A stretch of DNA of 64,000 bases, taken from NCBI GenBank assembly GCA_029532625.1, contig JARFXM010000003.1, forward strand, positions 1,860,001 to 1,924,000, given 5' to 3'. How positions within the stretch are numbered: the first letter of the stretch is position 1; each line of letters starts with the position of its first letter. The notes beneath the pieces were generated by a model. It was given only the letters and a program-made list of their open reading frames with translations, had not been told where the DNA came from and made no database searches. This stretch comes from Lomentospora prolificans (lineage: Eukaryota > Ascomycota > Sordariomycetes > Microascales > Microascaceae). The position numbers and the translations under genes are program-made. Shown here in pieces: positions 34,701-45,700 of this stretch.

Positions 34701-37700
34701 GTGATGACTGCACCAATGCTGGATGGTGATCAACCTCCAGACCCTCCCGAACACAGGGATTTTTCTATTATATCAACACTACATCCATGTCATCCTCAGC
34801 ACAAAGCATCCCTCAATGAGAATGAGCAGACCTCCATTGACAAGATCGAAAGCCACAACGCACCCAGGGTTTCTGCTACATGGACTACCTCAAGTATCGA
34901 CCTGGGAAGCTCCCTAGACGAGGATGAAATCGACGGACGAGCGAGTTTTATCCATGCATATAACAGACTCGCAAAAAAGGCAAGCTCCCGGTTGTTCTGT
35001 CCAGCTAGCGGTCTAAACCACGTTTGCTAACCAGAGGCATAGTATGGGGTACGAGTACTTCCGGTTTATAACTTCTCATCATCTGTATGTTCGCGCTCCC
35101 TTGCTGTTCCTTGTCCCACCAGTCACTTACACCACTTAGACTCCCACGGTAAACCATAACATTCAAAATTACGGCTGGTTCTCTAAGCTTTTCCGCAACG
35201 TGTCCGGCTACTCGCGTGGAGAAAGTCGTAATGAGAAAGTTCGACATAAACGAAGTGTCAGCGACATCGCACTGACTCTTATCCATTCCCGAAGAGATAC
35301 GCCGAAGAATGTAGAGCTGCACGAACTTATTCGCCTTACTGGGAAAAGTCTGTTGCGACTTCCCCGTGGCCATGCGCCAGCTGAGTTGATAGTGCCGACT
35401 TGCATTCGAGCTACAGCGCACTATCTCACGCAGAATGGTCGGAATCCTTCGCCACATATCTCTAGCCCATGGAATCGCGTTGTTGCTGACATTTCTCTTC
35501 AATAATAGGTGTCAATGTCAAGGGTGTGTTTCGTATCCCGGGTTCAGTTCGTGTTGTGAATGCGTTATACACTTACTATTGCTACGCCGACAAAGATGGC
35601 GACCGAATTTCAGGTACTATTCGCAGTGTGAGCCTACCTGGTCACCTTCGGTTTACCGTCCACGACGTTGCTTCGACGTTCAAGAGATTCATATCAGTTT
35701 TGCCAGGAGGAATCCTAGGCTCTTTGGAGGTATTCGACGCTTTTGTTGCCATTCATAGCCAGCTTCGATACAATCCTGAGGCTGGCAAGTTGAAACACCG
35801 CAACGTTCGAGCCAGATTGATTGCGCTTGCTATTGGAACTGTGCAATCTCATTATCGACGAGAACTAATATGCGCAGTGTTCGGTCTCCTTTCGTATCTT
35901 GGAAGGACTGCAGAAATTGCGAAGAAGAAGGCTGGGGATGGTAACTCGTTGCTGGGTCCTGGTTTGATGGGATATTCAGCCCTCGGTATCGTGATTGGCC
36001 CTCTTTTAGTCGGTGATCTTCTCTCGTCGTATTCGACTAAAATGGCGGATCCGTCCTGTGGGCTGGTCTTGTCCCCCGCGACGCCACCAATGTCTAGAAG
36101 GGAAAAGTTGCGCAAGAATGCTAAGACGCAAAATCAGGCGCTCCCTCTAACAGTAGACAAAATCTGGGTAGCTAATGAGGTGGCCACAATGATCATAGCC
36201 AACTGGAAAGACGCAGTGGAGCATATCTCCATGTTAGAGGCCCTCCGGCCTGATCGGAAAACGTTCCGGTCGAGACAGGCCTCACGACATGCCAGTTACC
36301 GCCTCCATCTCTCGAAGTCGGAGCCTCTTATTTCAACGGACCCTGGCCCAATGCACTCAAAAGATTCAGCGGGACGCGCAGACCCCCCACAATTTGATAC
36401 ACCCACCCAAGCTCCTAGTAAGTCAAATACCTCCTACCGAACTGTCTAACAAAAAGCAACTAACGCAACGTAATAGGATTCCGAGTTGGCTTGCACCCAA
36501 ATGAATCAAGGAACAGTGTTTCCGGTAAATTGAGGGTCAGAAAACTGCGTCCCGGCCGAGCAGCATCATCCAGTTTATCCATCTTTGAAAGCTCCAGTCC
36601 AATGGAAGTGATGGAGAACTGCTCTTTCGACTCAGGAGTCCACCTTAGGTCACCTTTTATCACTGGGAAAGAAAATGGAGGCCCTGGAGACATATCTGGT
36701 ATGCATGATCGGGGTCAACCAAGCATACGTTCTGTTCCAGGGGTAGGCCTCGAGCCGTTTGTTTTGACTAAGGCGTTCGGCAAAATCAATGGCAATAACC
36801 AAAGCATAACTGCCGGGAGAATGCGAGAGTCTGTCACAGAACAAAGGATGACGGACGGTGCTTCTGAATCCGTGGATGCCGATCTCTCGGACGCCAGCTG
36901 TTCAGCAGATATCGACCTGGTGCAGGAACCAACTCGTCGCCGGGTATCTCGCCCAGGGGACGACGATTCACTCCCCACCAAACGCCGCCCGAGTGAAGGT
37001 GGGGAGGGCCTCACCGCGCCAGATTACCATCATGAACGCGATAACAACCAGAAATCGAAACATCCAGGGTACACTTTTGATGGAAAGGCGGATAGGTGCC
37101 AGGACGCAATCAGAGATGGATCTTTCGTAAAGGTGGACCACGCCAGTTCCTATACAACTCACACGCCAAAAAACCCGTCAATACTCAGGAATGGCCGCTC
37201 AATCGAGGTGCTATAGGAAAGTGTCACCCCGAAAGCTGCTGATGAACCGGGGGGCCTGGGAGTTGTCCCTGAACGCGCTATCATTCCGGAAAGTTCTACC
37301 TCAGGAATGGACCTCACCCCTACGCAACAAAATGCCCGTCACGGAGTGAAAATTCACAAGGATTCCCCTACGCTTCTGAATAAAAAGAGTTACGACTTGG
37401 AGACTTCCAGTACTCAACCTAAAAGCTCTGTCGGGCATATTATGGGTAGTACCACGGCTGGCTCCAGAAAAGCAAAGAATGTAGTCAAGACCATGGCCCA
37501 GATGTTCGAGAACGCTGCTCGGTCATGTTCTCCTTCGCAAATCGAAAAAAGCCATAACCGGCAAGAGCTGACCGCCACAGGAAGCTCCATGAGCCGCGAG
37601 CGAGACTCGATGCTGGTAAGATCAACTTCTGTGTACTCACTGAGTAGCTCGGTAAATGATGATCCACGATCGGGATCTAGCATTTTGAGGCGACCTGCAC

Positions 37701-38647
37701 GAAGGGGACGGAAGTCCAGGAGTGACGACAGCGCACGGAGGTCCACCCCTAGTTTGTCAGAGGGTTGTGTTGATGGTGAGGATGACCTCGAGTACGATCT
37801 TCGTAGAAAGGAACATCTCTGCCGATCGAGTGATTGCTGTAGGGCGCCAGAGGATGACGATTCTAGCTCAAATGTGCACTTTCAGGAGGACTGGAAGCAT
37901 GGATATGCCGGCGACGCAGAGGGAGATCTCGATTTCCAGAGGCCCCAAACCACGTTGAAACCGCACATTGCTGGTGCTGGACCAACTTTTGGAAGCAGGA
38001 TGAACTGCACTCTGGTGGAGGAGGATGAGGAGACCTCGCGAGGTACCCGACCCCGAACATTCTTTTCTCCTATCCAAGAATCGGGATCGGATGGTGTCAT
38101 AAGTGGCTATATCCCAGAGAAACCTCACACGACTCAACTGCGAGACCTTGAAGAGCAACTAGAGAGGGTCACGATCGAACGCGATCTATGGAAATCGAGA
38201 GCTGAAGAGGCTGAGAGCAAGTTGGCTCTCTCCGAAACTATACCACGGCCTTACAAAATGGGCGTGCAACCGAGGGCAAGTGGACTACCTCTGGGCCCTT
38301 GTACTCCTACTACACGTACGGAACAAAAGGAGTGGCGGCGCACGAGCGGCTTCGGCGATAATACTAAGCGAAACTTGCACTCAGCATGTGTCCCTGGGGC
38401 GGATATCCTCGCTACGCTCCCTAGGTCGCCCATGACCCGTCGATCCTCCAATAGAAGCCGGGCGAGCAGCAATGTTATTGATGTGAAGGCTAGATTATCG
38501 ACTTCGGAAAACGGATCCTGCACGAGAGATGTTTCTATGGGCGTCATGGACATTTGGATGGCTGCCCAGCAGGTTCTCGAGAAGGACACGCGGGAGAACG
38601 GTGAGGAGGTTTGGAGCAACAGAGACGACGCCGAAGACAAACTGTGA
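34701..38647 (+). CDS. Large RhoGAP-domain protein
   Basis: Six modelled exons, 34701-34979, 35043-35084, 35140-35437, 35509-36417, 36477-37126 and 37217-38647, give about 1202 residues. It is a GTPase-activating protein for a Rho-family GTPase. The RhoGAP domain covers roughly residues 175-390: LIVPTCIRATAHYLTQNG, then VKGVFRIPGS with the arginine finger near residue 215, and GNSLLGPGLMGYSALGIVIGPLLVGDLL. The rest is long, Ser/Arg-rich and disordered, ending with a short coiled coil (LEEQLERVTIERDLWKSRAEEAESKL). The first intron (34980-35042) is a GC-AG intron. A TAG at 37214-37216 interrupts the frame unless the 90-nt in-frame segment 37127-37216 is an intron. Which Rho protein it controls is not readable from sequence. 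Confidence 0.85.
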
Positions 38648-38955
38648 GATGAGCAACGCCTTTTAGGGGACGGAGTAAGCCTTTCATCGCGCTTATTCGG
38701 AATTACTCAGTCTCATGGTACTCGTAGTGGTTGGTACCTGAAGCCAAGAGGGATGATGGCGCGTAGTTCATATTATAGGCGCGCAAACAGGACGAATAGT
38801 TCAGTTGTCAGAGAATACAAGAGAGGTTAGAAAGAGTAGTTACTGTACTAACAGCAAGGCCTATCAAAATTATTTTTAGCCATCGCAATATCGAAGCTAC
38901 TCCTGCATTTCGCCCGCCCAGCTACTATCTGGGGGGTTCCTCTGTTACGAATTGG
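38648..38955. other. Convergent 3' region
   Basis: 308 bases between the ends of the RhoGAP gene (+) and the acidic-protein gene (-). Both 3' UTRs should lie here. No gene seen. Confidence 0.6.
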
Positions 38956-39887
38956 CTACATGTCCTTGTCCACCACATCGTTTGACTCTCCACTCCGTCT
39001 CTTGATCCGCCACCTTCCGGCTTGATCCATCGTCATAGGGACAGAAAGAGCAGCTATACCTTCCGCGAGGTACGCAATGATCTCCGAATCTTCCACACCC
39101 GTAGGATCAGTTACGACTGGAGGCAAGCCTGCGTTTTTACCAGGACCGCGACGTAGAGACGGTGGTGACTGACTCGCTATCGGGGTACGACTCCACCCAG
39201 ATGCCGTGGCGAGACTGGTGTCGGAAGGTAGAGTACGTCTGGAAAATTGGCTAGGAGTGATGGGACTCCGGGACGGTGGACGCTGGGGCGGTTGTGAGGG
39301 TGAGGGAGAGGGTGAGGGTGAGAGTGGTGGTGAGGGTAGCTGGTCCGCTGCTTTAATGCGAGTAGTCCTTGTGTCTCTTCTTGGTGTGCTAGACGGCCAA
39401 TGAGGTTCTTCGGTGTAGTGCCTCCATTGTTCCGGGTTTGTGGTCAAGTGCCTTGCTGTGTTTTGTCGTAACATTGAAGATATTTCTTTGTTATTCTCAT
39501 TCATATATCCTTCCTCGTCCGCGTCCTCCTCGTCCTCTTTGTCGTCATTATCTTCATCGTCGTCATCGTCATCATCATCATCATAGTCCCTTTGGGTGAA
39601 TTCTGATCGCCCAATACTCAAACTCCTTCTCCCCCACGACGAGACGGTCACGGGAGACGTAGCACCCCGCCGGTTAGGTTTAATATCCTCCTCTTCCTCG
39701 TACCCATGATTTCCATTTCGGTCCTTCCTACTATCACTTTCCGGGGCCGGCCATACCAAGGCAATGCGGGAGGGCGGCGGATGGTAGCAAGGTTGTTGGG
39801 AAGACCGTCCGAGCTGCGATGAGCCTTGATTGCCGGGCCAGGGCCGTCATTCATATTGGAATATGGGTTTGAGATTTTGGGTGGCAT
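38956..39887 (-). CDS. Hypothetical acidic, Pro/Ser-rich protein
   Basis: Not recognised. The long frame 38956-39759 has no early ATG, so I model two exons: 39887-39704 (starting MPPKISNPYSNMNDG) and 39602-38956. They are joined by a 101-nt GTACGA...CAG intron with a CTAACC branch site, giving about 276 residues. The join is phase 1 and leads into EFTQRDYDDDDDDDDD. An Asp/Glu run is followed by a Pro/Ser-rich middle and a more ordered end (EDSEIIAYLAEGIAALSVPMTMDQAGRWRIKRR). The start codon lies inside the last exon of RPA3 on the same strand; a second in-frame ATG at 39854 still overlaps by eight bases. Either the genes overlap or the true start is elsewhere. Confidence 0.5.
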
Positions 39888-40311
39888 CCACTACAGATTG
39901 ATAGAGGCCAAAGTCTGCAGGACCGGTTAGCGATATGAACTGAAGAGACACACGACCTGGAAAGTTGGAGTTACCAAGATTGTTGCCTAGGTCTTTGGAG
40001 GTGAGGACTTTGACGGACAAGTCGGGGTTCACCTTGCCGATGATCTGCGCGGCATTGCCATTGACAAGGTGAGTATCCTATAGTCGGGTGAAGAGGAAAA
40101 GACATGGTCAGTGGGTGAAGTCTTGCGGGGATAGAAGTGCCAAGATGGGGACACAAACCCTGTTGAGAGTCAGGGTGACGTTTCCATGGGAGTCGAGCAG
40201 AGCAGAGTCGCCACGAAGCTGTAAGACCTTGCCGACAATGATGACATTCCGACCCCGGTAGGCGCTGAGGTGCTCGGCGGTAATACGGGGAGTAGAGGTT
40301 CGTTCACTCAT
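39847..40311 (-). CDS. RFA3: Replication protein A 14-kDa subunit (RPA3/Rfa3/Ssb3)
   Basis: Exons 40311-40159, 40077-39975 and 39914-39847 give 107 residues. The smallest subunit of the RPA single-strand DNA-binding heterotrimer is a single OB fold. The start MSERTSTPRITAEHLSAYRG is followed by NVIIVGKVLQLRGDSALLDSHGNVTLTL, then DTHLVNGNAAQIIGKVNPD and a C-terminal helix (FGLYQSVVDATQNLKPIF). All joins are in frame and the last intron has a CTAAC branch. Length matches the family. The last 41 bases overlap the modelled start of the next minus-strand gene. It is head-to-head with HEM3. Confidence 0.9.
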
Positions 40312-40834
40312 GGTTATGGAGAAATACTGGTAGGAGGAAGGATTTTTGCTACAAAGATAAATTCGGTGGGATCCTTGATTTGCCAAAACTTTATGAGGGA
40401 GACCTTCCTAGAGGATCGGGGTGAGCATGAAGAGTCGGCGGGGCTGCTTTTCAGGCGCGTCTGAGAGTGTGACGCGAGTCAATCCTAGAGCGTGTGTGGT
40501 GGGGAAGCAACCATGCGAAAGAAATCGGCTACATCCGGCTGGAGGGGCAATGCGAAGTCACGTGGGAATTTGCAGCTGGCAACTGGCCAGCAGATGTTGG
40601 AGAAGGCCTGGCATCGGGCCGTGGCACGGTAACGCCGTACCTTCGGACTGAAACCTCGTTTATCGAACCATGTGGTAGTTTAGCTTCACTGGTATATAAA
40701 CTTCTTCAGGAAAGGACAAAAAAAAAGTTGCGTCTCGGCCGCAATCACCCCGAGACGACCTCATATCGTCTCTCCGGTCCTATTCAAGTTGCGCATCTGC
40801 CGCCTAGCATACTTTTCTTCCCACCACGTCCAGA
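40312..40834. promoter_or_regulatory. Divergent promoter region, RFA3 / HEM3
   Basis: 523 bp between divergent start codons. A good TATA box, TATATAAA at 40693-40700, points to HEM3 about 135 bp upstream of its ATG. An A run follows at 40720-40727. Confidence 0.6.
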
Positions 40835-41839
40835 ATGTCTGCGCCAACATCTACGGGGAGCGACCCCGCCCCCACCAAGATCGTGGTCGGCACGCGCCAG
40901 TCTTCGCTCGCCATCAAGCAGACCGAGCTCGTCATCGAGGGTCTGCAGAAGCTGCGTCCCGGCCTCCAGTTCGAGGTCAGCGCGATGAAGACGATCGGCG
41001 ACAAAGATCAGCTCACGGCTCTATACAAATTCGGCGGCAAGGGCCTCTGGACGAACGAGCTGGAGGCGAAGCTCGAGCTTGGCGAGGTCGACATCATTGT
41101 CCACTCGCTCAAGGACATGCCGACCACCCTACCCGAAGGGTTCGTCCTCGGGTGCGTTACCACGAGAGAAGACCCGCGCGACGTTGTCGTCTTCAAAAAG
41201 AGCCTGGAAGGCAAGTACAAGGCCATCGGAGAGCTTCCGGAAGGCAGTGTCGTTGGCACCAGCAGCATCAGGAGGATAGCGCAGCTCAAGAGGAGGTATC
41301 CGCATCTTAAGTTTGCCGACGTGCGCGGCAACATCGAGACGAGATTGCGCAAGTGCGATGATGAAGAGGGGCCATTCTCCGCCATTATCCTTGCCGCGGC
41401 GGGGCTGCTGCGGCTTGATTACGGTAGCCGCATCGCGCAATATCTCGATTCCGGATCGGCTGGTATTCTACATGCTGTCGGTCAGGGCGCCCTCGGTGTA
41501 GAGGCCCGCAAGAGCGACAAATATGTGTTGGACCTCATTAAGGAGTTCGAAGATAACCAAACCATGCTGGCGTGCTGGGCCGAGCGCAGCGTCATGCGTA
41601 CGCTGGAGGGTGGATGCAGCGTCCCTATCGGCGTCGAAACGAAGTGGGTGGATGGAAAACTGAAACTCACCGCGACGGTTGTGAACATGGAGGGCAATCA
41701 ATTTGCAGATGTGGAGGAGACTGAGGCTATCACAACTCAGGAGGAAGCCGACAAGTTCGGCCGCGAGGTTGCTCAAAAACTGTCGGAAAGGGGGGCTGAC
41801 AAAATCCTGGACGCTATCAAGCAGATAACGAACAAATAA
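40835..41839 (+). CDS. HEM3: Porphobilinogen deaminase (hydroxymethylbilane synthase)
   Basis: A single uninterrupted frame of 334 residues. It polymerises four porphobilinogen units to hydroxymethylbilane, the third step of heme synthesis, in the cytosol. Conserved elements are IVVGTRQSSLAIKQTELV near residue 15, GKGLWTNELE, DIIVHSLKDMPT, VVGTSSIRRIAQL and DVRGNIETRL. The dipyrromethane cofactor cysteine is Cys261 in EGGCSVPIG. Length is usual for the fungal enzyme. The absence of introns is unusual among its neighbours but common enough for the gene. It converges with ALB1. Confidence 0.97.
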   Translation: MSAPTSTGSDPAPTKIVVGTRQSSLAIKQTELVIEGLQKLRPGLQFEVSAMKTIGDKDQLTALYKFGGKGLWTNELEAKLELGEVDIIVHSLKDMPTTLPEGFVLGCVTTREDPRDVVVFKKSLEGKYKAIGELPEGSVVGTSSIRRIAQLKRRYPHLKFADVRGNIETRLRKCDDEEGPFSAIILAAAGLLRLDYGSRIAQYLDSGSAGILHAVGQGALGVEARKSDKYVLDLIKEFEDNQTMLACWAERSVMRTLEGGCSVPIGVETKWVDGKLKLTATVVNMEGNQFADVEETEAITTQEEADKFGREVAQKLSERGADKILDAIKQITNK

Positions 41840-42109
41840 ACTAGATTCTAGAAATGATGGTATAAATTAAAAAGAATACCCGGGGCCGTTTGACCTCAGC
41901 TCGATATCCAACACATATCTTCGTCGTGGACTCCTCTCGTAGACGTATTGCTTCTGAGTATTTGCATGATGACTTTTTTTTTTTTCCATTCCAGACTGAA
42001 AATAATTCCCAGTAAACCTCTTAAACGCCATACCATGGTTAAATAGATTACCAGACTGCGGATCATAGAATGCAAGATCCCAAGAAAAGGTGAAGCGCGG
42101 CGTGTGAAC

Positions 42110-42724
42110 CTAGAGAATCTCGTCCTCGTCGTCCCCAGCAGCAACATCCAGGACCTGGAAGGCCCCCGTAGTCTTGATAGGCGCGTCCTCTGCTGCCATC
42201 TCCTCATCATCAGTTTCCCAAGCCTCCTCTTGAGGGGGGTTCTGGCCCTTCTTCTTAGATTTCTTCGTGGCTGCCGATCCGTTGACCTCATCCCAAGTTT
42301 TTCCCCTCGACCGAACCAACTTTCCCTGTTTCAGGCTCTTCTCAATCTTGGAAGCGACTCGTTCGGAGATAGCCTCCGCCTTATCTGAGCCCTTTTCAAG
42401 TCGCCTCCGGGCCTTGGAGCTAAGCATCGTCTTGCGCTTGCTGGCCTTTTTCGTCACCCCGGCTCCTTGCCGGGCGGCTAGCACAGAAGGTCGCGACTCG
42501 GCTCTTTCCGGTGAGGGAGGTTGGATCTCCTTGAGTGATTTGTCTGTATCAATGCTAGGCGATGTTGCTCGGCGAGCAGCCCTCGAATGGAGCGACGGGC
42601 CTATTGTAATGGAGCCACCATGGTCAGCATTACGATTAAGGAGTAGAATATTCCGGGTTTCAAGGCCCGTATCGACAGGTTGGCACTCACCCTTTCTCTT
42701 TTTGGAAACATTTGGCTTTCCCAT
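42110..42724 (-). CDS. ALB1: Ribosome biogenesis protein Alb1-like
   Basis: Exons 42724-42691 and 42600-42110 give 174 residues; removing the intron changes the N-terminus to MGKPNVSKKRKG-PSLHSRAARRATSPSID. The family signature is SRAARRATSPS...DKSLK followed by Lys-rich nuclear-type segments and an acidic tail ending DDEDEIL. Yeast Alb1 works with Arx1 on nuclear export and cytoplasmic maturation of the 60S subunit. The unspliced frame is also open, but the donor GTGAGT, a GCTGAC branch and an AATAG acceptor make the intron model better. No enzymatic motif is expected. Confidence 0.78.
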   Translation of the reverse strand: MGKPNVSKKRKGECQPVDTGLETRNILLLNRNADHGGSITIGPSLHSRAARRATSPSIDTDKSLKEIQPPSPERAESRPSVLAARQGAGVTKKASKRKTMLSSKARRRLEKGSDKAEAISERVASKIEKSLKQGKLVRSRGKTWDEVNGSAATKKSKKKGQNPPQEEAWETDDEEMAAEDAPIKTTGAFQVLDVAAGDDEDEIL

Positions 42725-45700
42725 TGTGGTTTATGTATTTTTTGCGGAGAGTTTGTTCCGTGAGAAGGTCGATCAGGATTATTCTTCTCTTCTCTTTGGA
42801 AGACGCTTCGGGCCCGAATTTTGATCTCCGAGACATATTTGGTGGGGTCACTCCTAATTTTGCTCAGGTTATCTTATCGATAAGGTTATCGCGTCCATAT
42901 CAGCGGTGGATGCCAATCTGGATGATGCCCAGCTGCTGCCAACTGCACTCCAATGATTTGCTGAGTCAACGACGCGTCCGCTCCATGACGTTCATCTATG
43001 TCATAAGTATATTCCCTAGGAAATTAACCACCTATTCGGGTCATCGAACCATTGAATTCCTTTTGTAACGCGGGATACAGCTATCTAAGTCAATTCCCGC
43101 TCTTTGATTACCAGTAGAGGTCTATGCCTAGTGTAGGTGTGTAGGTACTATCCATGGATGATAAAACGAGACGGAACCGGCCTTTTGTCCACTGTGACCC
43201 AGCTGATAGGGAAGATGCCGGGACGACTCTTGGCAATGATAATTGAGAAAATCGAAGCAATCGAAGGGATCGGAGAATGAATGGTTCATCGGTATTGCTA
43301 CCGTAGCGTACCTAGCCATGTGCGAAGGTGAATTGAAACAAGCTGCGCACGAGACCTTGGCATGAGAAACCTCTTCAACGTGAGAACAACACGACGTTTG
43401 TTCTTTTCGCGCGAGGAAACCCAAGCTCCAAAAGTTGAGCATTTGTCGGCAACCGGGGGTTCCACCCTAGAATTTCCTACCACATTGTCATCCGGGTTGG
43501 CGCTGGCGCAGCGAGACTCAGGCCGCTGTCTTGTACCCTCTTACTCGGACCGGGCGCGATCTTTGCCCTCCTACCAAGGCAGATTGCACCCGATACAATC
43601 GCCAGCGCTGGCTTGTGACGTCACTGACATCCAGTTTACCAAGCAGCCTTACGTCATAGTCGTGCAGACCAAGTCCGTGCGTTGAGGTACTTCGGTATCC
43701 ACCATCAAGGCGTTCCCTCTATTACTAGGGACACACCTGTAAGTCCAAGTAACTTGCATTAAATAGGTACGGATCGGCAGTCCAATTCAACTCGAGGATC
43801 TCGATGAAAATTGACAGAACGGCCAATTGAGGTTTGAACAAGACACAAAAGAAAGAACCCGGTACACTGACAAAACTATTTTCTACTTCGCTTGACCGCC
43901 TATTTTTCTGTAGGCGTTTTCCTACAATGTAGCATGTCTCTAAAGCTACGAAGTGGACAACACTGGAAACAACGCATATGGATGAAGGACTGAACACGAG
44001 TTATTGGTAGTGGGCAGAAGTCGATCGTCCTAGGTGTCTGCCCATAACCGAGTATTTACATGTTCTTCCTCCAAGGAGCCTGTGTTCAACCTCCGAAAGA
44101 GCCTCCATAAGACTCGAAACGGAATTATTATACCCTGCCCATCACATCATTGTATGGGGATGTGAGGCGGCAAAGATGTTCGGTTGGTTAGCTAGGCGAG
44201 CGAAAGAATAGAAAAACGAAAGTAGAATCCGTGTCCGCAGGAACAAGCCCACTGGCAGAGAGCCAACCGCAGTAGTACTCCTAATTCACTGCACCTCGCA
44301 TAAGTAGCAAGGAAACCTCCAAGCCGTTTTCCAATTTTTAGTTGTTACTCCACCCACCTGTGTAAAACGATCTGCAGCTAGTACGCCCCCCATCGCCGAG
44401 GGGAGAGCACATCCGGGTGAGCTAGGTTCGGTCTCACCATCACCAGGCACATTTTCGAGGTTCAATAGCAACTCCCTCAGAACCTTGCCTACATGCAGGG
44501 ACGGGTCGTTTAACAGTTGCAAACGGAGAAACAGTTGCAGGCTCTGCCCCAAGGGTCCCTTCTCATGGAGTAAGGGAGAAGAGGAGGCTTGCGCCACAGC
44601 CAGACGGGTAAGACCCTGTCCTTTTTTGGTGTCTTCACTCCCACTCCAATGGTGCACGCGCTAGGGCTGCCGTCAAGGGACTGTAGCCTGGCTATTGTGC
44701 ATGTCCATCCAGGAAAGAACGCCCCTTGGGCAATGGTCTCAGGTGCAAGGTTACCTGTGCAACCTTGCCGTGCGTTCAAGAGGAACGGGATGAAATCATA
44801 GCTGGGCGCAAGTAGGGGACAAAATAATCGGGTACGGCTACTAAAGTAGAGCAAGTTGACATTTTTGCGTCGATTATTCTGCCCCACCCCTCTTTGGGGC
44901 GGTCCCACATGCTCGTCGTGAATAATCTAGGGTTTCTCACTAAAGAAGCCTGTGGCCGCGGGCAACAATAAGGCATAGACAAGGACCATGTATCATGTTC
45001 ACGAAGCACTTGCTCCTTAGCTACTGAACTGGAATTTGATGTGCGCTCCAAGGCTACGCAGCGGACGCCTTCCTAGAATCCTGGAACCAGGTGTAAACCT
45101 GGAGAGGTCGAGTCCATCATCCACTCAGGATGGCCTCCTTCATTGTGGGCCGGACGGGGGCTTGGTACTGTCGAGCGACCAAATAGTTACTATCTCGGGC
45201 CAGCGAGGTGGACGCGCATTTCGTGTGTTGGTGGAGCTCCCATTCTCCTGAAGTTTGGGGACCGCGATGGATCATGCATGTTGTTGCCTCATTCAATATC
45301 TCGATCATGATCATATCAACATATGGGAAGATGACCGCATCACCTTTGACGGCGGTGTTTTAGACTAATATGTCGAGCTGCTGCTTCCCTGTGGGGACTT
45401 CTCGATGGAGGGGCGAGGAACCATGTGTCCCCGGCCAAGGCAGGTGCATGGTCCGTACTGCGTACACTACCCCGGGTTCGGTTCCCCGACACCAAGAAGG
45501 AAGACCGAGATATGTGCGTACTGCCTCTTGTCATGCCGGTATTTTTGTAGTATGGGGGGCCAGGACTCATCATGGAACTTTATCCCAACCGCTTGAAATC
45601 CATTTCGGCCTACCTATTGTATGCGCAGACTCTTCATTCACGAATACGTCCGATCTCTTGCGTGCTCCTCATTTGGGTGGCACGATGGGTGAGTGTTCGG

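Noticed and set aside
45460..45495. T-arm-like CCCCGGGTTCGGTTCCCCG that hinted at a second tRNA
   Set aside because: No acceptor, D or anticodon stems pair around it; only the hairpin is present.
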